The position numbers and the translations under genes were made by a program. The notes beneath the pieces are model-generated. The model had not been told where the DNA came from, did not search any database, and saw only the letters and a list, made by a program, of their open reading frames with translations. A DNA stretch of 64,000 nt from Dimorphilus gyrociliatus (Eukaryota; Annelida; Polychaeta; Dinophilidae): positions 1,612,001-1,676,000 of the forward strand of contig CAJFCJ010000003.1 of the NCBI GenBank assembly GCA_904063045.1. The letters are read 5' to 3'. Below are positions 38,424-50,237 of this stretch, one piece after another. Every line of letters begins with the position of its first letter. Position 1 is the stretch's first letter.

Positions 38424-39042
38424 ATGAACGCTGCAAACCTCTATTTAGCCCTTCTGTTTACAGCGTCTGCGGCATGGAATATTACAAGAGAAGACGAAAA
38501 TACCACAAAATTGGATTCAAAAAATACTGTGCACGAAAAACAAGCACCAAGGGTAAGTTTTTCAATAGACAAATCGTTTTTAATATTCGATAAAATTGAT
38601 AACGAGGGAAGAAGCATATTGAAGCTTTACGATTTTATTTTAGTTCCTATATTAATAGTTTTGTATTGATTGAGAATATTGGAATTTGAATTTATACAAT
38701 ATTATGATACTAATTGAATAATTCAAAGCAAAAAACATATGGACACGAAAATTTTTTTGTAAACAGAGTAACGTCTATACAGTTACTGTTCTTGTTCCAA
38801 TTGCGTGCGGAATTGTATTAGCCGTTATTATAGTCGGAATGGCTTTTGTAATGAAAACGTGTAACGAAAAAACGAACGGGACGAAAAGCGAGGAAGAGCA
38901 GCAGGTATTAGAACGACTTAATGGTGAATTACAAACGATATTTATAGGGTTGTTTGTCTACTAGCAGGAAGTCGAAGAGACAGTGGACGTTGATCAAGTT
39001 GTCTTGCTTGCAGATAGCTCGGACGAGGAGAGTTTATATTGA
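38424..39042 (+). CDS. Small type-I membrane protein, 113 residues
   Basis: Three exons (38424-38552, 38767-38904, 38968-39042), all joined in phase 0 with consensus GTAAGT or GTATTA donors and AG acceptors. A signal peptide (MNAANLYLALLFTASAAW) is followed by a short N-glycosylatable ectodomain (NIT, NTT). One membrane helix follows (VTVLVPIACGIVLAVIIVGMA), then MKTC and a tail of about 45 residues that turns strongly acidic at the end (DSSDEESLY). No family recognised. The combination of signal peptide, helix and coherent phases supports a real gene. The acidic Ser/Asp-Tyr tail could be a trafficking or kinase site (inference). Confidence 0.65.
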
Positions 39043-40513
39043 TAAACAATCATTTCCATTTTTATATAGCACATCATATACCTCTTTTTCTTGGGCCTAT
39101 GTACCTGTAAAAAGTACTGTAAATTATTTGTACAATTATATTACTTTAATTTAACTGTAAATTCATTTTTTAAGTCCATGTTATTTAAAATACTTATATT
39201 TATGTGAATACTAGTGTACAGAGTATATTGAACATATTTTAATATTTGATATTTATTTACTATAGCATTTCAATGATACTGACTATTAAAAGCAAAATAT
39301 TTGTACAAAGAACTTGTATATAGACCTATAAAATATTTTCATACAAAGAACATCATACAAAAAATTGCCTGAAAACGGCTAAAGACACAAGAATTATTTA
39401 ATAATAAAAATAGTAAAATTCTATAATCGACCACATATTTATTTTTACCACATAACATACAAATTGCTATTTTATAAATCGATAACAATAACCATCTCGA
39501 ACCAACGTATTATTGGACGAACGACTTTTCTACAAGCTGTTTTCCGCATCCGTAATTTTCTTCGATTATTTTAAAACTAATTTACAAATAATTATAATTG
39601 TGAAATAAAGTATTTTATTTATTTATATTAACTTACAAGTATAACAAATATCTGTCACCTATCAATAATTTAAGATTTTTATAGCATAAAAGAATATAAT
39701 GAAAATATAAATCTTAAAATTAATTAAAGAAAAATTATTGCAGTTGTTGGAACATTAGATATTGTCATCTTATGTACCAACTGATAAAGTATTATATTTT
39801 TTTATCAGCCTGCTCACTCTTGCTGGTAAGTTACTTATTTATAGATATCCAGCCTCAAAGAATAAGAGTTAATTTACATAATCGACAGCTCCGGGAATTT
39901 CAATCAGAGAGCTAGGATTTTTTTTTCTTTCCCAGAATTTAAATGGCTAACGCTTTGACTTCGAGGTTTTAGTTGTAAAGAGGTCTATTGAGAAAGGTAA
40001 TATTAAAATACAGTATATATATATAGTTTTCAATTAAACTAGAGAAAATAAAGGTTCTACGTTTCATTTGTTAACTGTCATAAAACAGTAATATTTTGCT
40101 AATATGTCACTCATATACTGGTTTGTATGCATTAACTTCCTACTCATAAACCGGCTTCATTTAATAGCTGAAGGCTGTAATCGTATAGACCGACTTTTAA
40201 AAATTTACCGATAGATAAAAACTATCATTAGTCATTAAATTATTAAAGCATTTTATTGTCTCTTTACATTTGAGTAAGAAATTCATACGTATAAATAATT
40301 TTCTGACATCTGAAAGCTTCTCCGCCAACGCTAAAGCACAAAAAAAGAGGTATCATACTCACAATAACAATCAGAAGAAGATTGAGGCCAGTTTCATCGC
40401 AGTCTTATATAATTTAAAAATTTATGCAATAATTTAGGGTACGATTACTAAAAAACGAAATGTAGTAAATGTTAATGATTTCTTTGTAATTATTACTTAT
40501 ATTGTCAAAAGAA

Positions 40514-40544
<31 letters not shown>

Positions 40545-41555
40545 TCAATTTCTGTGAAAAATATTTTATCACTTCATCACTTCTTTTCTTCGTCCTTTTC
40601 GTCCGGCTTTCTTCATCTCTTTCAAGTACACTAAAAGCGGATCTCTATAAGCACAACCTATATAAATTTCGCGCATAATTTATAGATGAAATTACTGCGT
40701 ATAAGAGTATATCTTTCCCTTTTGTTTTAAAATAATTCTTTCTCTTCTCATTTGTCCAATTCTTGGTCAGAATATTTTGATTGCTAAACGTTTCAGTTCG
40801 TTAAACGTAACAATCAGAACTCCTTTTTGGACACATTTGCGTCGATAGAAAAAAATTTGTTTTTTATAACTGTATCTTCACTGTTTGTGTAATGAAAGCG
40901 GGATTTTCGGGAGCAGATATTTTCCAAATATATTGTAATGTAGGGTTTACATTTTAAGGAAAATAATGAAACAATATGAGTTTAAGACATGAAATATATT
41001 TTTAATAAACGAATTACGATATTACTTTCAGTAATGAAATATCCCATCAGATAATTAGCCGTGAGTTATATCAACAACAATAAGTAATTGACGAGGAGAT
41101 GGGTAACCTATGCATTGCACTATGATATTCAGTACCGTATTTTGTTTTGATTTAGAATATCTTCAAATGTTCGTCTTAATACGATATTCAATATTAAAAT
41201 GTTTTATAGTTCAAAATGCATAAAATGGAAGCTTTAAACATTTTATATAGATTAGTCTGAACAATCTTAATGTCGATGGGTTTAAATTTATTGAGAAGTT
41301 CTTTAACTTAGCAGATAATCTTTTTCTTAGTAAGATATCAAATTATTCAATCAGTTTTTTTACATTGAACAATGGGTCGTTTACAACGTCATCAATAAGT
41401 TTTATTGTGATAGCATAGTTTTGATGCTTTCAAAAGTAAGCTGAACTGTTTTGCAGAGTGTAAAAATATGTTTCGTTTTATAGCGCTTCGCTATATATTT
41501 GAATATCTCAAGTATATTTCTTAAATTTTAAGCTTGCTCATTACGAACATAATTG
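39043..41555. other. 2.5-kb spacer, (CT)n repeat
   Basis: AT-rich, with a CT microsatellite at 40518-40544 and several TATATA runs. No coding or RNA gene was recognised. Confidence 0.5.
40518..40544 (+). repeat. (CT)n microsatellite
   Basis: Thirteen CT units in intergenic DNA. Confidence 0.9.
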
Positions 41556-43223
41556 CTATATACTCTTTTTAGAATTTAACTCAAGAACAGCCTGCTTCAA
41601 TATTTCCAACCAATTCTCTCCAAGTTTCATTGAACGAGCATAATTTTTTGCTGATCTTAACTTTGCCGTTGTCTCCATTATCGGAGCTCTCAAACCAATA
41701 CTTTCAATAACTTCTGGAAATTTTGCTGGTGAAGCAGTCGCTATAGCAACTTGCGGATGCTTGCTATAAAAGCAGGGAAGCATATTAAAAAATTTGGATT
41801 TTGTCACAGATAAGAAATAATATAGATAGGCACCTTCTATTTTGCAAACAATACCAAACAGCCGTGGCAGTATGAGGACAAATTAGGTAATTATATCTAT
41901 CATGTACCTCCTGTATGCAGCTCAATATATTCGAATTACTAGCTGTCGAGGTTAGAAATACTTTTTGCATCTGGAAAGAAGTTTCAAATTTATCTCTAAA
42001 TAGAAAACATTGAGCTTTTAAATGATAAATCATACCCTTTCCAAAATACAACTAGGAATTGTTGTTTTTCCTTTGGATTCAAACTCAGTCATTAATTTTG
42101 TTACAAGTTTAGTATCCCTATTGGAGAGCAAATATATAATTCGCTCAATATTGTAAGGAAAGGATATATCCATAGATGGGGCTGGCGTCATAATAATTTC
42201 GTCCATTACGACCAAGTCTCCCGTTTTTATACATTTGGCTGTAATGTCATTTTCATTCGTACAGGCTACTAAATTAATTGGTAAACCCATTTGCTGAGCT
42301 ATAAATCCGCCAGTAATATTACCCATCGCGCCATTTGGGACAGCAATCTCAACAGTTTCATCAACGTTCTTCGCAACCTTAAAATACGCATAAAAATAGT
42401 GGACAACTTGAACCATAATTCGGATCCAATTTATAGAATTCATACTGCATAAGCTATTTTCTTCAACAAATTTAACATCTCCAAAGCATTCTTTGATTGG
42501 TCTATCAAGGTCATCAGAAGTCCCCTCCACTTCAAACACCAAAACGTTCTTTTCATTAACTGAAGTCATTTGTAGTGCTTGCAGAGGAGAACATTTGCCT
42601 TTCGGTAATAGAACAATTATATTGATATTAGATAAACCTTTGACTGCCTCTATTGCAGAGCTTCCTGTATCTCCAGATGTTCCTATAACAAAATATTAAA
42701 AATAATGGTTATAAAACATGATGCATCTAATCTTGTTATAATCGTACCAACAAGAACTGTCACAGTTTTCTCATTACGCGCTAAAAAATATTGCATCATT
42801 TGTCCCAAAATTCTCATCGCTAAATCCTTAAAAGCTAATGTTGGTCCATGAAATAGCTCCATTATATGTATGTTGTCAAAACTTGCCATCTCAACAATAT
42901 TATCTTTAGCAAAATTTCCCCAACTTTTTCTTAGAATTCCTATTTAAAAGAATATTGTATATTCTGAAAGAATATTAAAAAATAACTTTGGTTAATAGAC
43001 CTTTCAATACTTCTTTTGGTATTTGATCATTTTCGACATAATAACTCAAAATTTCTTCAGCCAATTCTACATAAGATAAATTTCTTAACAATTCTAAATT
43101 TTCTTTTGTAAGCTTTGGTATAAAATTAGGTAGGAATATGCCTCCATCTAAAGCATATCCTGAAAATACAGTCTGCTCTAGTGAAACATCTTTTACAATC
43201 CCCCTAGTACTGGAAAATTTCAT
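41556..43223 (-). CDS. Threonine synthase-like 2 (PLP enzyme)
   Basis: Animal relative of bacterial threonine synthase. THNSL2-type enzymes act as PLP-dependent phospho-lyases on O-phosphohomoserine and O-phosphothreonine. Five exons (43223-43001, 42939-42748, 42682-42036, 41970-41834, 41763-41556) sum to 1407 nt and 468 residues. Seen in order: an N-terminal threonine-synthase domain (STRG, FSGYALDGGIFLP, SYVELAEEIL), the PLP-lysine block ELFHGPTLAFKDLAM, the phosphate-binding block TSGDTGSSAIEAVKG, NSINWIRIMVQVVHYFYAYF, VPNGAMGNITGGFIAQQMGLP, TPAPSMDIS, CPHTATAVW and ATASPAKFPEVI. The ATG at 43223 is chosen because STRG lies near the start in relatives. It is divergent from threonine aldolase with 153 bp between the start codons. 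Confidence 0.96.
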
Positions 43224-43376
43224 TTTTGCCGTCAAAAAACAATCTTTTTTGAGAAAATGTTGAAATTTGATCTAAATCAGACCATATAAAAAGTAAACTT
43301 TGAAACTTCTCAGATAAGCCTTTTTATATTATAATTTTTTCAATATTACATTGCTACCAGCAGTTAGAAATCGATA
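43224..43376. promoter_or_regulatory. Bidirectional promoter: threonine synthase-like / threonine aldolase
   Basis: The 153 bp between the two start codons must hold both leaders and both transcription starts. It is AT-rich with a TATATTATAAT run near 43325-43337 and no evident GC box. Shared control is inferred from spacing alone. Confidence 0.6.
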
Positions 43377-44550
43377 ATGTACAAGTTGAAAATAGTCAGG
43401 AGTAGTTTACGGCTCTTTTCTTCAGTAAGAACAATTGATTTTAGAAGTGATGTTCTTAGTAAACCCACTCCTGCAATGCGGGAGGCAATGGCTTTGGCAG
43501 TTGTTGGAGATGATGTATTTGACGAGTGTACAACGGTCAAAGAATTGGAAAATAATGTGGCTGAAATGTTTGGAAAGCAAAAAGGAGCATTCGTTTGCTC
43601 GGGAACAATGGGTAACTTAGCTAGTGTTTTGGCTCATTGCGATGAAAGGGGTCAGGAAGTTATTTTGGGCGATAAATCGCATATATGCCTTTATGAACAG
43701 GGTGGAATTTCAACCCTTGGAGGTGTTCATAGTCGACAATTAAATAATTTTTCTGATGGGTCATTTGATATTAGTAACCTTCGAAATGTAATTCGCCCTC
43801 TTTATGATCCTCATCAGCCTCACACAAAGCTAATTTGTATAGAAAATAGCCACAATTTTTGTGCCGGTGCCGTTGTTCCCGAAAAATTTATAAGAGATGT
43901 ACGATCAGTTTGTGACGAATACAATTTGTCTTTACATTTGGATGGTGCCAGAATTTTCAATGCGGCTGTAGCTGAAGGAAAAAGTGTAAAAGAACTGTGT
44001 AAAGAATTTGATACAGCCAGCATTTGTTTGTCAAAAGGCGTTGGTGCTCCAGTTGGGACAGTTGTAGTTGGAGATGAGAAATTTATATGGAAGTAAGTCA
44101 TAATTGTCGCTTATAGTTCATAATAATAGTATCTACAAGTGTTTTCTCGAATAAAGGATTAAGCGATTGAGGAAAGTTCTCGGCGGAGGTTGGCGTCAGC
44201 CAGGACATTTGGCCGCGGCTTGTCAGGTGGGATTAAACGATGTTTACTCGCGATTAGCTGCCGACCATAGGAGAGCTAAGAGATTAGGAGAAGCTTTTGA
44301 AAATTGTGGCAAAGACCTCTTTAAAGTTAAACCAATTCAAACGAATATCATTTATATAGAAGTGATTAAGGATGGAATAACGGCTAAAGACTTGAGTGAC
44401 TATTTAGCAGAGGTTCGTATTGGGATTAAGATAATTGCTAATCCATCCAGATTTTCTAATAAAATTCTACGGATGTGCCTTCACTCGTCAATAACAAATG
44501 ATATGATTGATCAAACAATAGAACGTTTATATTGTTTCTGTAATGCATAA
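43377..44550 (+). CDS. L-threonine (allo-threonine) aldolase
   Basis: A PLP enzyme splitting threonine or allo-threonine into glycine and acetaldehyde. Exons 43377-44092 and 44157-44550 give 369 residues. The basic, Ser-rich start (MYKLKIVRSSLRLFSSVR) may be a mitochondrial leader. Family blocks: TIDFRSDVLSKPTPAMREAM, VGDDVFDE, GKQKGAFVCSGTMGNL, LGDKSHICLYEQGG, CIENSHNFCAG, LHLDGARIFNAAVA, the PLP-lysine block TASICLSKGVGAPVGTVV, and LRKVLGGGWRQPGHLAAAC. Splicing to 44157 is preferred because it keeps phase and gives the usual IRKLLGGG-like stretch. It is paired head-to-head with threonine synthase-like 2. A possible alternative last exon lies at 44711-44848. Confidence 0.96.
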
Positions 44551-44710
44551 TTATACAGTTGTAAGCCTACTATTCGTAGTGTTTTCAACCGTAAGATGGC
44601 ATCATTCTTGAGAAATAAGTTGTATACTGCAAATTTGTACAGTACTTATCATTATAAATATACAGTATGTATTATATTATTTTATAATTATACGAAAAAA
44701 TATAAAACAG

Positions 44711-44848
44711 GGGCCTCAGCCAGTTATGTCAGCACCTTTTAGTGAAACACTCTTACGTTTCGTCACGTATAGTGATATTGATGATGAAATGGTGAATACT
44801 ACGGAGAGGAAGATGGCTATTGTTTGTGAAAAGCTTGCAAAAGGATAA
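44711..44848 (+). CDS. Candidate alternative terminal exon of threonine aldolase
   Basis: An exon-like stretch preceded by an AAAACAG acceptor and ending in TAA, encoding 45 residues (GPQPVMSAPFSE ... VCEKLAKG). Its middle, LLRFVTYSDIDDEMVNTTERKM, lines up with LRMCLHSSITNDMIDQTIERLY in the normal C-terminus of the gene just upstream. A GTTCGT donor at 44413, right after LAE in exon 2, is in phase 0 and would swap the last 45 residues for these. It could instead be a leftover of a duplicated 3' end. Homology is seen; use of the splice is inferred. Confidence 0.5.
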   Translation, partial: GPQPVMSAPFSETLLRFVTYSDIDDEMVNTTERKMAIVCEKLAKG

Positions 44849-44956
44849 ATAACTTCAAAGTCTAAGTAGTTCTATTTGATATTCTGTATTAGAATAAAGT
44901 TGATCAATAATACAAGTAGACAAAGTATTAACAAAATTATTTAATAAGTTCTGAGA

Positions 44957-44971
44957 AGCGCCATCTGTTGG
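44957..44971 (-). promoter_or_regulatory. CTCF-like motif
   Basis: AGCGCCATCTGTTGG; on the minus strand CCAACAGATGGCGCT, which follows the CTCF core pattern with two departures from the consensus. Confidence 0.4.
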
Positions 44972-45096
44972 CTAAGTAGTTTGATAGTCTAATACATTAA
45001 AAATATGAATATTTTTGAAATATATGAATAGAGAAATTTTGTCAAATGTTTACTATAAAATTTACTACAGTAGAATCCGCATGTGCCGAAATTCAT

Positions 45097-45112
45097 CACT
45101 AGGTGGCAGCGC
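45097..45112 (+). promoter_or_regulatory. CTCF core-motif match
   Basis: CACTAGGTGGCAGCGC, matching the CTCF core (CCASYAGRKGGCRS) from its second base. It lies 126 bp from the minus-strand CTCF-like motif at 44957-44971, in convergent or divergent pairing. Confidence 0.55.
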
Positions 45113-46886
45113 TTGCAAATAGAAACGATAAATACTACTTAAATTGGATTTGAGAGCGACAGGAGTAGTATAGTATTTCTTCAACATTTTTCCATCCTCC
45201 TAATTGTATAATTGGATGTAAGTAATAGCTTTAGTGGTGTATTTCGTCAAAAAGTGAGTTATTTGTTTTTGAAAGGCTTATTTGTTCTAGTTATACATAT
45301 ATCTTACACGCGAATCTTATGAAGATCGATGAGCGATAGGTGGAAAGAGGAAAACGACAATACCTAAATAGAAGTAATCTATATTACAGTTTATCTTGAA
45401 AAACGTCCAATACGACAGAAATCGTGAACAGTATACAGTATGTCTAGTGCGGATGAATCTAATATAATGAGTATGTAACAGATGGCCTATTATGGTAAAG
45501 GTAACTTTAAAAAAAGCAAACTCCTGAATATCAATGTTTATTTAACGTAGTTTTTTCTTCATGTGGGAAAAAACTGCTTTATTTGCTCTTATATTCTATA
45601 TTAGCAGTCAATTATGCCAACAGTTTAAAGTTAGTCTTCGAGCTGTTATTATATAGGATTGCTGAAACGTTGAAATAAGGAGTAATTGAAAAATATTAGG
45701 TAAGATAGCTATCCAGCAATCGCCATACATTATCCTCTTAATCCCCACCGAAATATATTGTTTCAATAATTGAAACGATACCAGCAAGCCAGTGTATCCA
45801 GTATTTATTTTGCAGCAGCAATTTTCGTGTTGTGATCGAATAGTAATTGCAGATAAAAAGTAGCAATGTTTAACGCAAGAAAGGGTTGAATGATCATATA
45901 TAAAAGCAGACAATCAAACAGCAACGATTGATTTAGTTCGTTGCATGCTTTATTTTTTCGCGTCTGCTTGAAGACTCTTAAAATGTTGCTGGAAATTTAC
46001 ATGAAACTAGCCACTTAAATATTTGCCTATGATAAATGAACAAAAAAGAGTAACTTCCTTTTATATTCTATGTTAATTGTTTAAGATCAACAAAAAATTC
46101 ACGAACATTAACGAATCGTGCTCCTGTCCTGATTAATGATATTCTATTCTTTCTCTTTAATTATTTTATACCTCTTACAAACTAATACCTTACTTTAAAA
46201 TCTATTATGCTTGATTATAAATGAAGATAGATTTTGGATTCAATAAATTGACGATGAAAAAAATCTACTATTTATTATAGATATTACAAAAGTACGTTAG
46301 ATTGAAAAATGAGAATCATGTTACTTGTCTGATAATGCCTTGAATAACATTATAAACGTTTATATATTAATCTTATAAAATACATACAAATTATATTAAA
46401 TCATAGATATTCTGCGGGAAACTAATTTATTACACACGTATTGTAAATGAACAATTGATTTATATAGAAGAAAAGTATTATCCAAAATTTGCTCATAAGA
46501 GTGTCAAGAGAGTTTTTAAATCCTTTAAAAAAGAAAAGTATATTTATCAAAGTTTTGTTTTCTTTTTTCTTAAGAAGAAATAATTAAAGGCTAAAAATAC
46601 TTTTATTCATAGAAATTCATTCAAATTCAAAAATTATTTAATAGAAAATTACATTCTATAAATAATTTTTTGGATTTTATTGAATAAAGAGTACACCCTT
46701 TAATGCTCTCTTCAGTTTTACCCTTTAAGGCCAAGATATTTGATATAGTCTATTAATCTTAGATTATTTTATAGAAGAAAGCGTAGTGTACCCTATATTG
46801 TATAGAGACTTTTCCTCTCTCTTTCCTTTCATTTCCTTCGGAGGTCGGAAATTTTATATTAGCGTATACGCAGGCGTCGAACATTC

Positions 46887-46902
46887 GACACCTAGGGGGC
46901 GC
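46887..46902 (+). promoter_or_regulatory. CTCF core-motif match
   Basis: GACACCTAGGGGGCGC fits the CTCF core, with the hallmark AGGGGGCGC. It lies about 280 bp upstream of the lectin-receptor start codon in a locally GC-rich island. Confidence 0.6.
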
Positions 46903-47179
46903 GAACCGAATAGCATCGCCGCCTGTTCGGCCAATAAAGCAGATCAACACTAATGAAAAATTCACACTCTCTGCAGCAAACTCAACTAAATCACTTCTTA
47001 GACTGTGCATCTCTAGCGTCTGGTATCTCAGCCGTCTTTGGACATTTAAGAAACGCCTCTTAGTCATTTTGTCACAACCCAAGCTTTATGTGCTGTTTCA
47101 GCTTTAAACAGGTAAGAAACAAATAGCACCTCTTGTATAATTTTATTACTTTTTGTTTCATAATGAAGTACTTTCCGTA

Positions 47180-48962
47180 ATGAATCAAATAGCAACTTTT
47201 CTTCTCTGCACTGCAGCAGTTTTTGGAAAACGTCTCGGTAAATAACAACCCGCTCTTACAAATAAAAACCATAAATCTCCTTTCAGAAATTTGCATACAG
47301 GATAAATTTGAAGAAGAGTGCCATAATGGAATTTTAATAGTTACTAAAGCATGGTATGGTCGAATGAATTCCAAATCAATGTGCCTAAACAATCAAGATG
47401 TTTCTCTATCCCCTGATAAGTTATGTAAGAAAGATGTCACTAAGCCTCTTCAAACAGATTGTAACGGAAGAAAGCTATGTAGTATTCCTGTTTACAAATT
47501 AGTTCAGTATGAACAGTGCTCAGGTGTCCTGGGTTATTTGGAGCTCTTTTATTATTGCCAGGAAGGTTAGTAAATTCGCTTAACAGGGCCACCAATCGCC
47601 TTTGGGCGTCCATTATTGTAAACAGTTTAAAACGACAAGCGATCTAAAATGCTGAAACCGCCGTCGCCATAATTAACACTTAAAAAAGCAATTAAGTACA
47701 CGTGAACTTACGTATTGTTTGCCTTTTGTTTTTATGCGTTAATCACAATGCTACAGTACTTATTTACATCTAAATCGTTTCTAACGCATCACTGAAACAA
47801 TTTTGTCCGGAGGAAATATTGAGAGTGTATGGGAAAGTGGAGGTAGGAATAAAATTAGCTGTCTGAGATTCCATTTAAATTCTTTCTTGAAGTAATAAAC
47901 ATGAATAGCTTGATATTATTGATATATATTAAAAGGAAAATAAATATCCCAAATGAATTTAATTAAATGACGATAAAAATTTTTTATTATTTCTGTCATA
48001 TTATTTAAAGCGAATATATTATGCTAATTGTCTGCCACACTAATAGCTTAAGTGTATTTTATAGTGTATTAACATTACTATGACCTACAGATATTTTCTG
48101 TTTCTTTCGCATAGTTATGCAGAATTGCGAATCAATGTTATCGACCGGAGCTTTCTCTTCCTTACTGTCAACGTGCCCTTGGCGAATACGAACAACTAAC
48201 CGGAAACGAATTTCGGCAAACATGTACATTTGGGGTCAAAATGCTTCTGACTGCGTAAACGTTAGACTAGTAGACGGTGGTCAGACTAAAAACGTTAAAG
48301 TTTGCTCGACAAACAACAAACCCGATTTTGTATACAATACTACGAGCAACGAACTGGAAGTGAATTTGCTGCCGCCCAGAAAGGGTCTTTTTCTCAATTA
48401 TACTACTATAAGCTGTGAAGAGTTTAAGCCTGACGAACTAGTAGAAATTGTATCTGAAACATACACAGAAGTAGTCTTAAAATGCAAAAATAAAAATTCA
48501 AGTTGGAAAGCGACGTGTGAGGGGGAGAAGTGGGTGGAGGACAAAGGCAGGGATACCTGTAAAATTAGTTCGCCTAAATCATCTTTTTGGTACCAAGTAA
48601 AATGGGGTGTGATTAAAATGCCATACGGTAACAAAGTGTACAATTGTCAAATATAACAAAGCTTATTAATAGGTTTGTTTCGATACATTTCAGGGGTGTG
48701 GATTATTGTAATAATGTTGGTGGCTATAATCATAAGTGCTACAATATTAATTGTCGGTTGCATGTTTTTAAAAAGGTTTGTGAAACATTTTACTACACAT
48801 TTCAAAGGATAAAGTCCATTAGATAAACTGTAGAAATAATTTCTAACTAATAACAATTGTATATTCTTTTTATTTTAATTCCTTTTAGATCAATTCCAGT
48901 ATCAAGCAGCTTATACCAAAAATCAGCAACAATAAACATTCCAAGATTATAGAACTTATAAG
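47180..48962 (+). CDS. Type-I membrane receptor with SUEL (rhamnose-binding type) lectin and CUB-like domains
   Basis: Five exons (47180-47237, 47287-47565, 48115-48606, 48694-48775, 48899-48962) sum to 975 nt and 324 residues. A signal peptide (MNQIATFLLCTAAVFG) is followed by a SUEL galactose/rhamnose-binding lectin domain (CHNGILIVTKAWYGRM ... LCSIPVYKL ... YLELFYYC). Exon 3 gives a CUB-like region (LSTCPWRIRTTNRKRISANMYIW) and a short cysteine-rich stretch (VVLKCKNKNSSWKATCEGEKW) that resembles a sushi domain in part. One membrane helix (VWIIVIMLVAIIISATILIV) and a cytoplasmic tail of about 25 residues follow. The exon 3 donor is taken as GTGTGA after 48606, because the more usual-looking GTAAAA at 48597 breaks the frame. 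The ligand is unknown; a cell-surface recognition role is likely. Confidence 0.85.
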
Positions 48963-50237
48963 ACTGATGATATTCTCGTTATTTTTTATAATTTTTCGAT
49001 GATAATACCTCTGGAAAATAATGCAGGATAATAAATAATAGAAAGAGAGCCATAGCTCGTATACTACTTGAAAAATCTATACAGTTTGACTCCTTGTCTG
49101 GCTGTATAGTTTATCAAATAAGTTTTCGTGTTTTCTATTAACAAAGTTATTTTCATTGAATAACATTTCCTATGGACCACAAAGTGCGTGCCATAAATGA
49201 AAATTTATTTATCCCTACAAACATAAATAAGATGTATGACATCTTTGTTATGCAACTGTAAAAAGTTTATAAATCTTTTTAGTATATTGACATCTGGTAT
49301 TGTGTGGTTTGTCAACAGGTTAATAATATTCGAATTTTCGTAGCACAAGCGAGTTCGTTTTATTATAGAATGACAGATGGCAGAGGAACAGATTGCATCA
49401 TAGCTAACCTTCGTCGACTTATTGATTTTACAAGATTATATATAAGATAGAAAGTAAAAAGAAAGCATGACAAAAAATGTTGTCAGAAATTTTTGATAAA
49501 AGAACTATTATATTAGAGTTGAGTATCAAAAATGGCATAGAGAAATTCATTTGGGGGAAAATTCATTACCATATCACGTTCGCACACGCTTTTTTCTCAT
49601 CTCATATTTTAACTGATGTTTGTTTCAACATGAGTTCTAAAAAGCTTTAAAAATATGAAATTAATTATAGGGTTAAGAAAATTTGAACATTTATTGAAAT
49701 TTTCTTGACAGAAAGGATTGTGACGCTAAATCGTATAAATTATGTACTCGCTTTTAAAATTAAAAGAATTTTCTAACTGCTATAATTCTCTAGGAGAATT
49801 TACATTAGCAAAGAAAGAGTCCTCCGAGATGTTTTTATGTTTAAAAAATTATTGATAAATATGAGTTACATACTGTTTTCTCTGAGCTATATTTTACGGA
49901 AAGAAGCAAAAACTACACTTATTCAAATTTCTCACTTTGTACTATATGCAACAAAACTCTAATAAGACACAAAAATACTCAAATCCGTTAATGGCTTATT
50001 CAAATGCTTTTACTATTTTATTTTGAAACTGGCCATCAACGAATAGAGTAAGAAAAATGAACCCGAAAGATCGCCATCATAAACTTTCACGAAAAACAAA
50101 GAAGCTAAGGTATCGAGCGAGGAGTTCAGAGAAGTCTGCAAAAGCACGCCAACGTCTAAACTGGAAGTGGTTATATTGCTATTAGTAAAATAATTTGATC
50201 ATCTAATTTCATATTCAAATGGGGCTAATTACCTGTC
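48963..50237. other. Spacer
   Basis: AT-rich. A weak CTCF-like ACAGATGGCAGAGG lies at 49373-49386. A short GC-richer stretch at 50050-50170 could be untranslated sequence of the gene ending at 50238. No gene accepted. Confidence 0.4.

Larger units (their letters stand above)
44849..47179. other. Spacer with three CTCF-like motifs
   Basis: AT-rich except near 44950-45120 and 46860-47080, which hold three matches to the CTCF core (listed separately). A 5' untranslated exon of the downstream lectin gene may end at a GTAAGA donor near 47111. No other gene was accepted. Confidence 0.5.

Noticed and set aside
46759-47082. 107-codon open frame on the minus strand
   Set aside because: It lies in a GC-rich island upstream of the lectin gene, shows no domain, signal or splice support, and overlaps a CTCF-like site; most likely chance.
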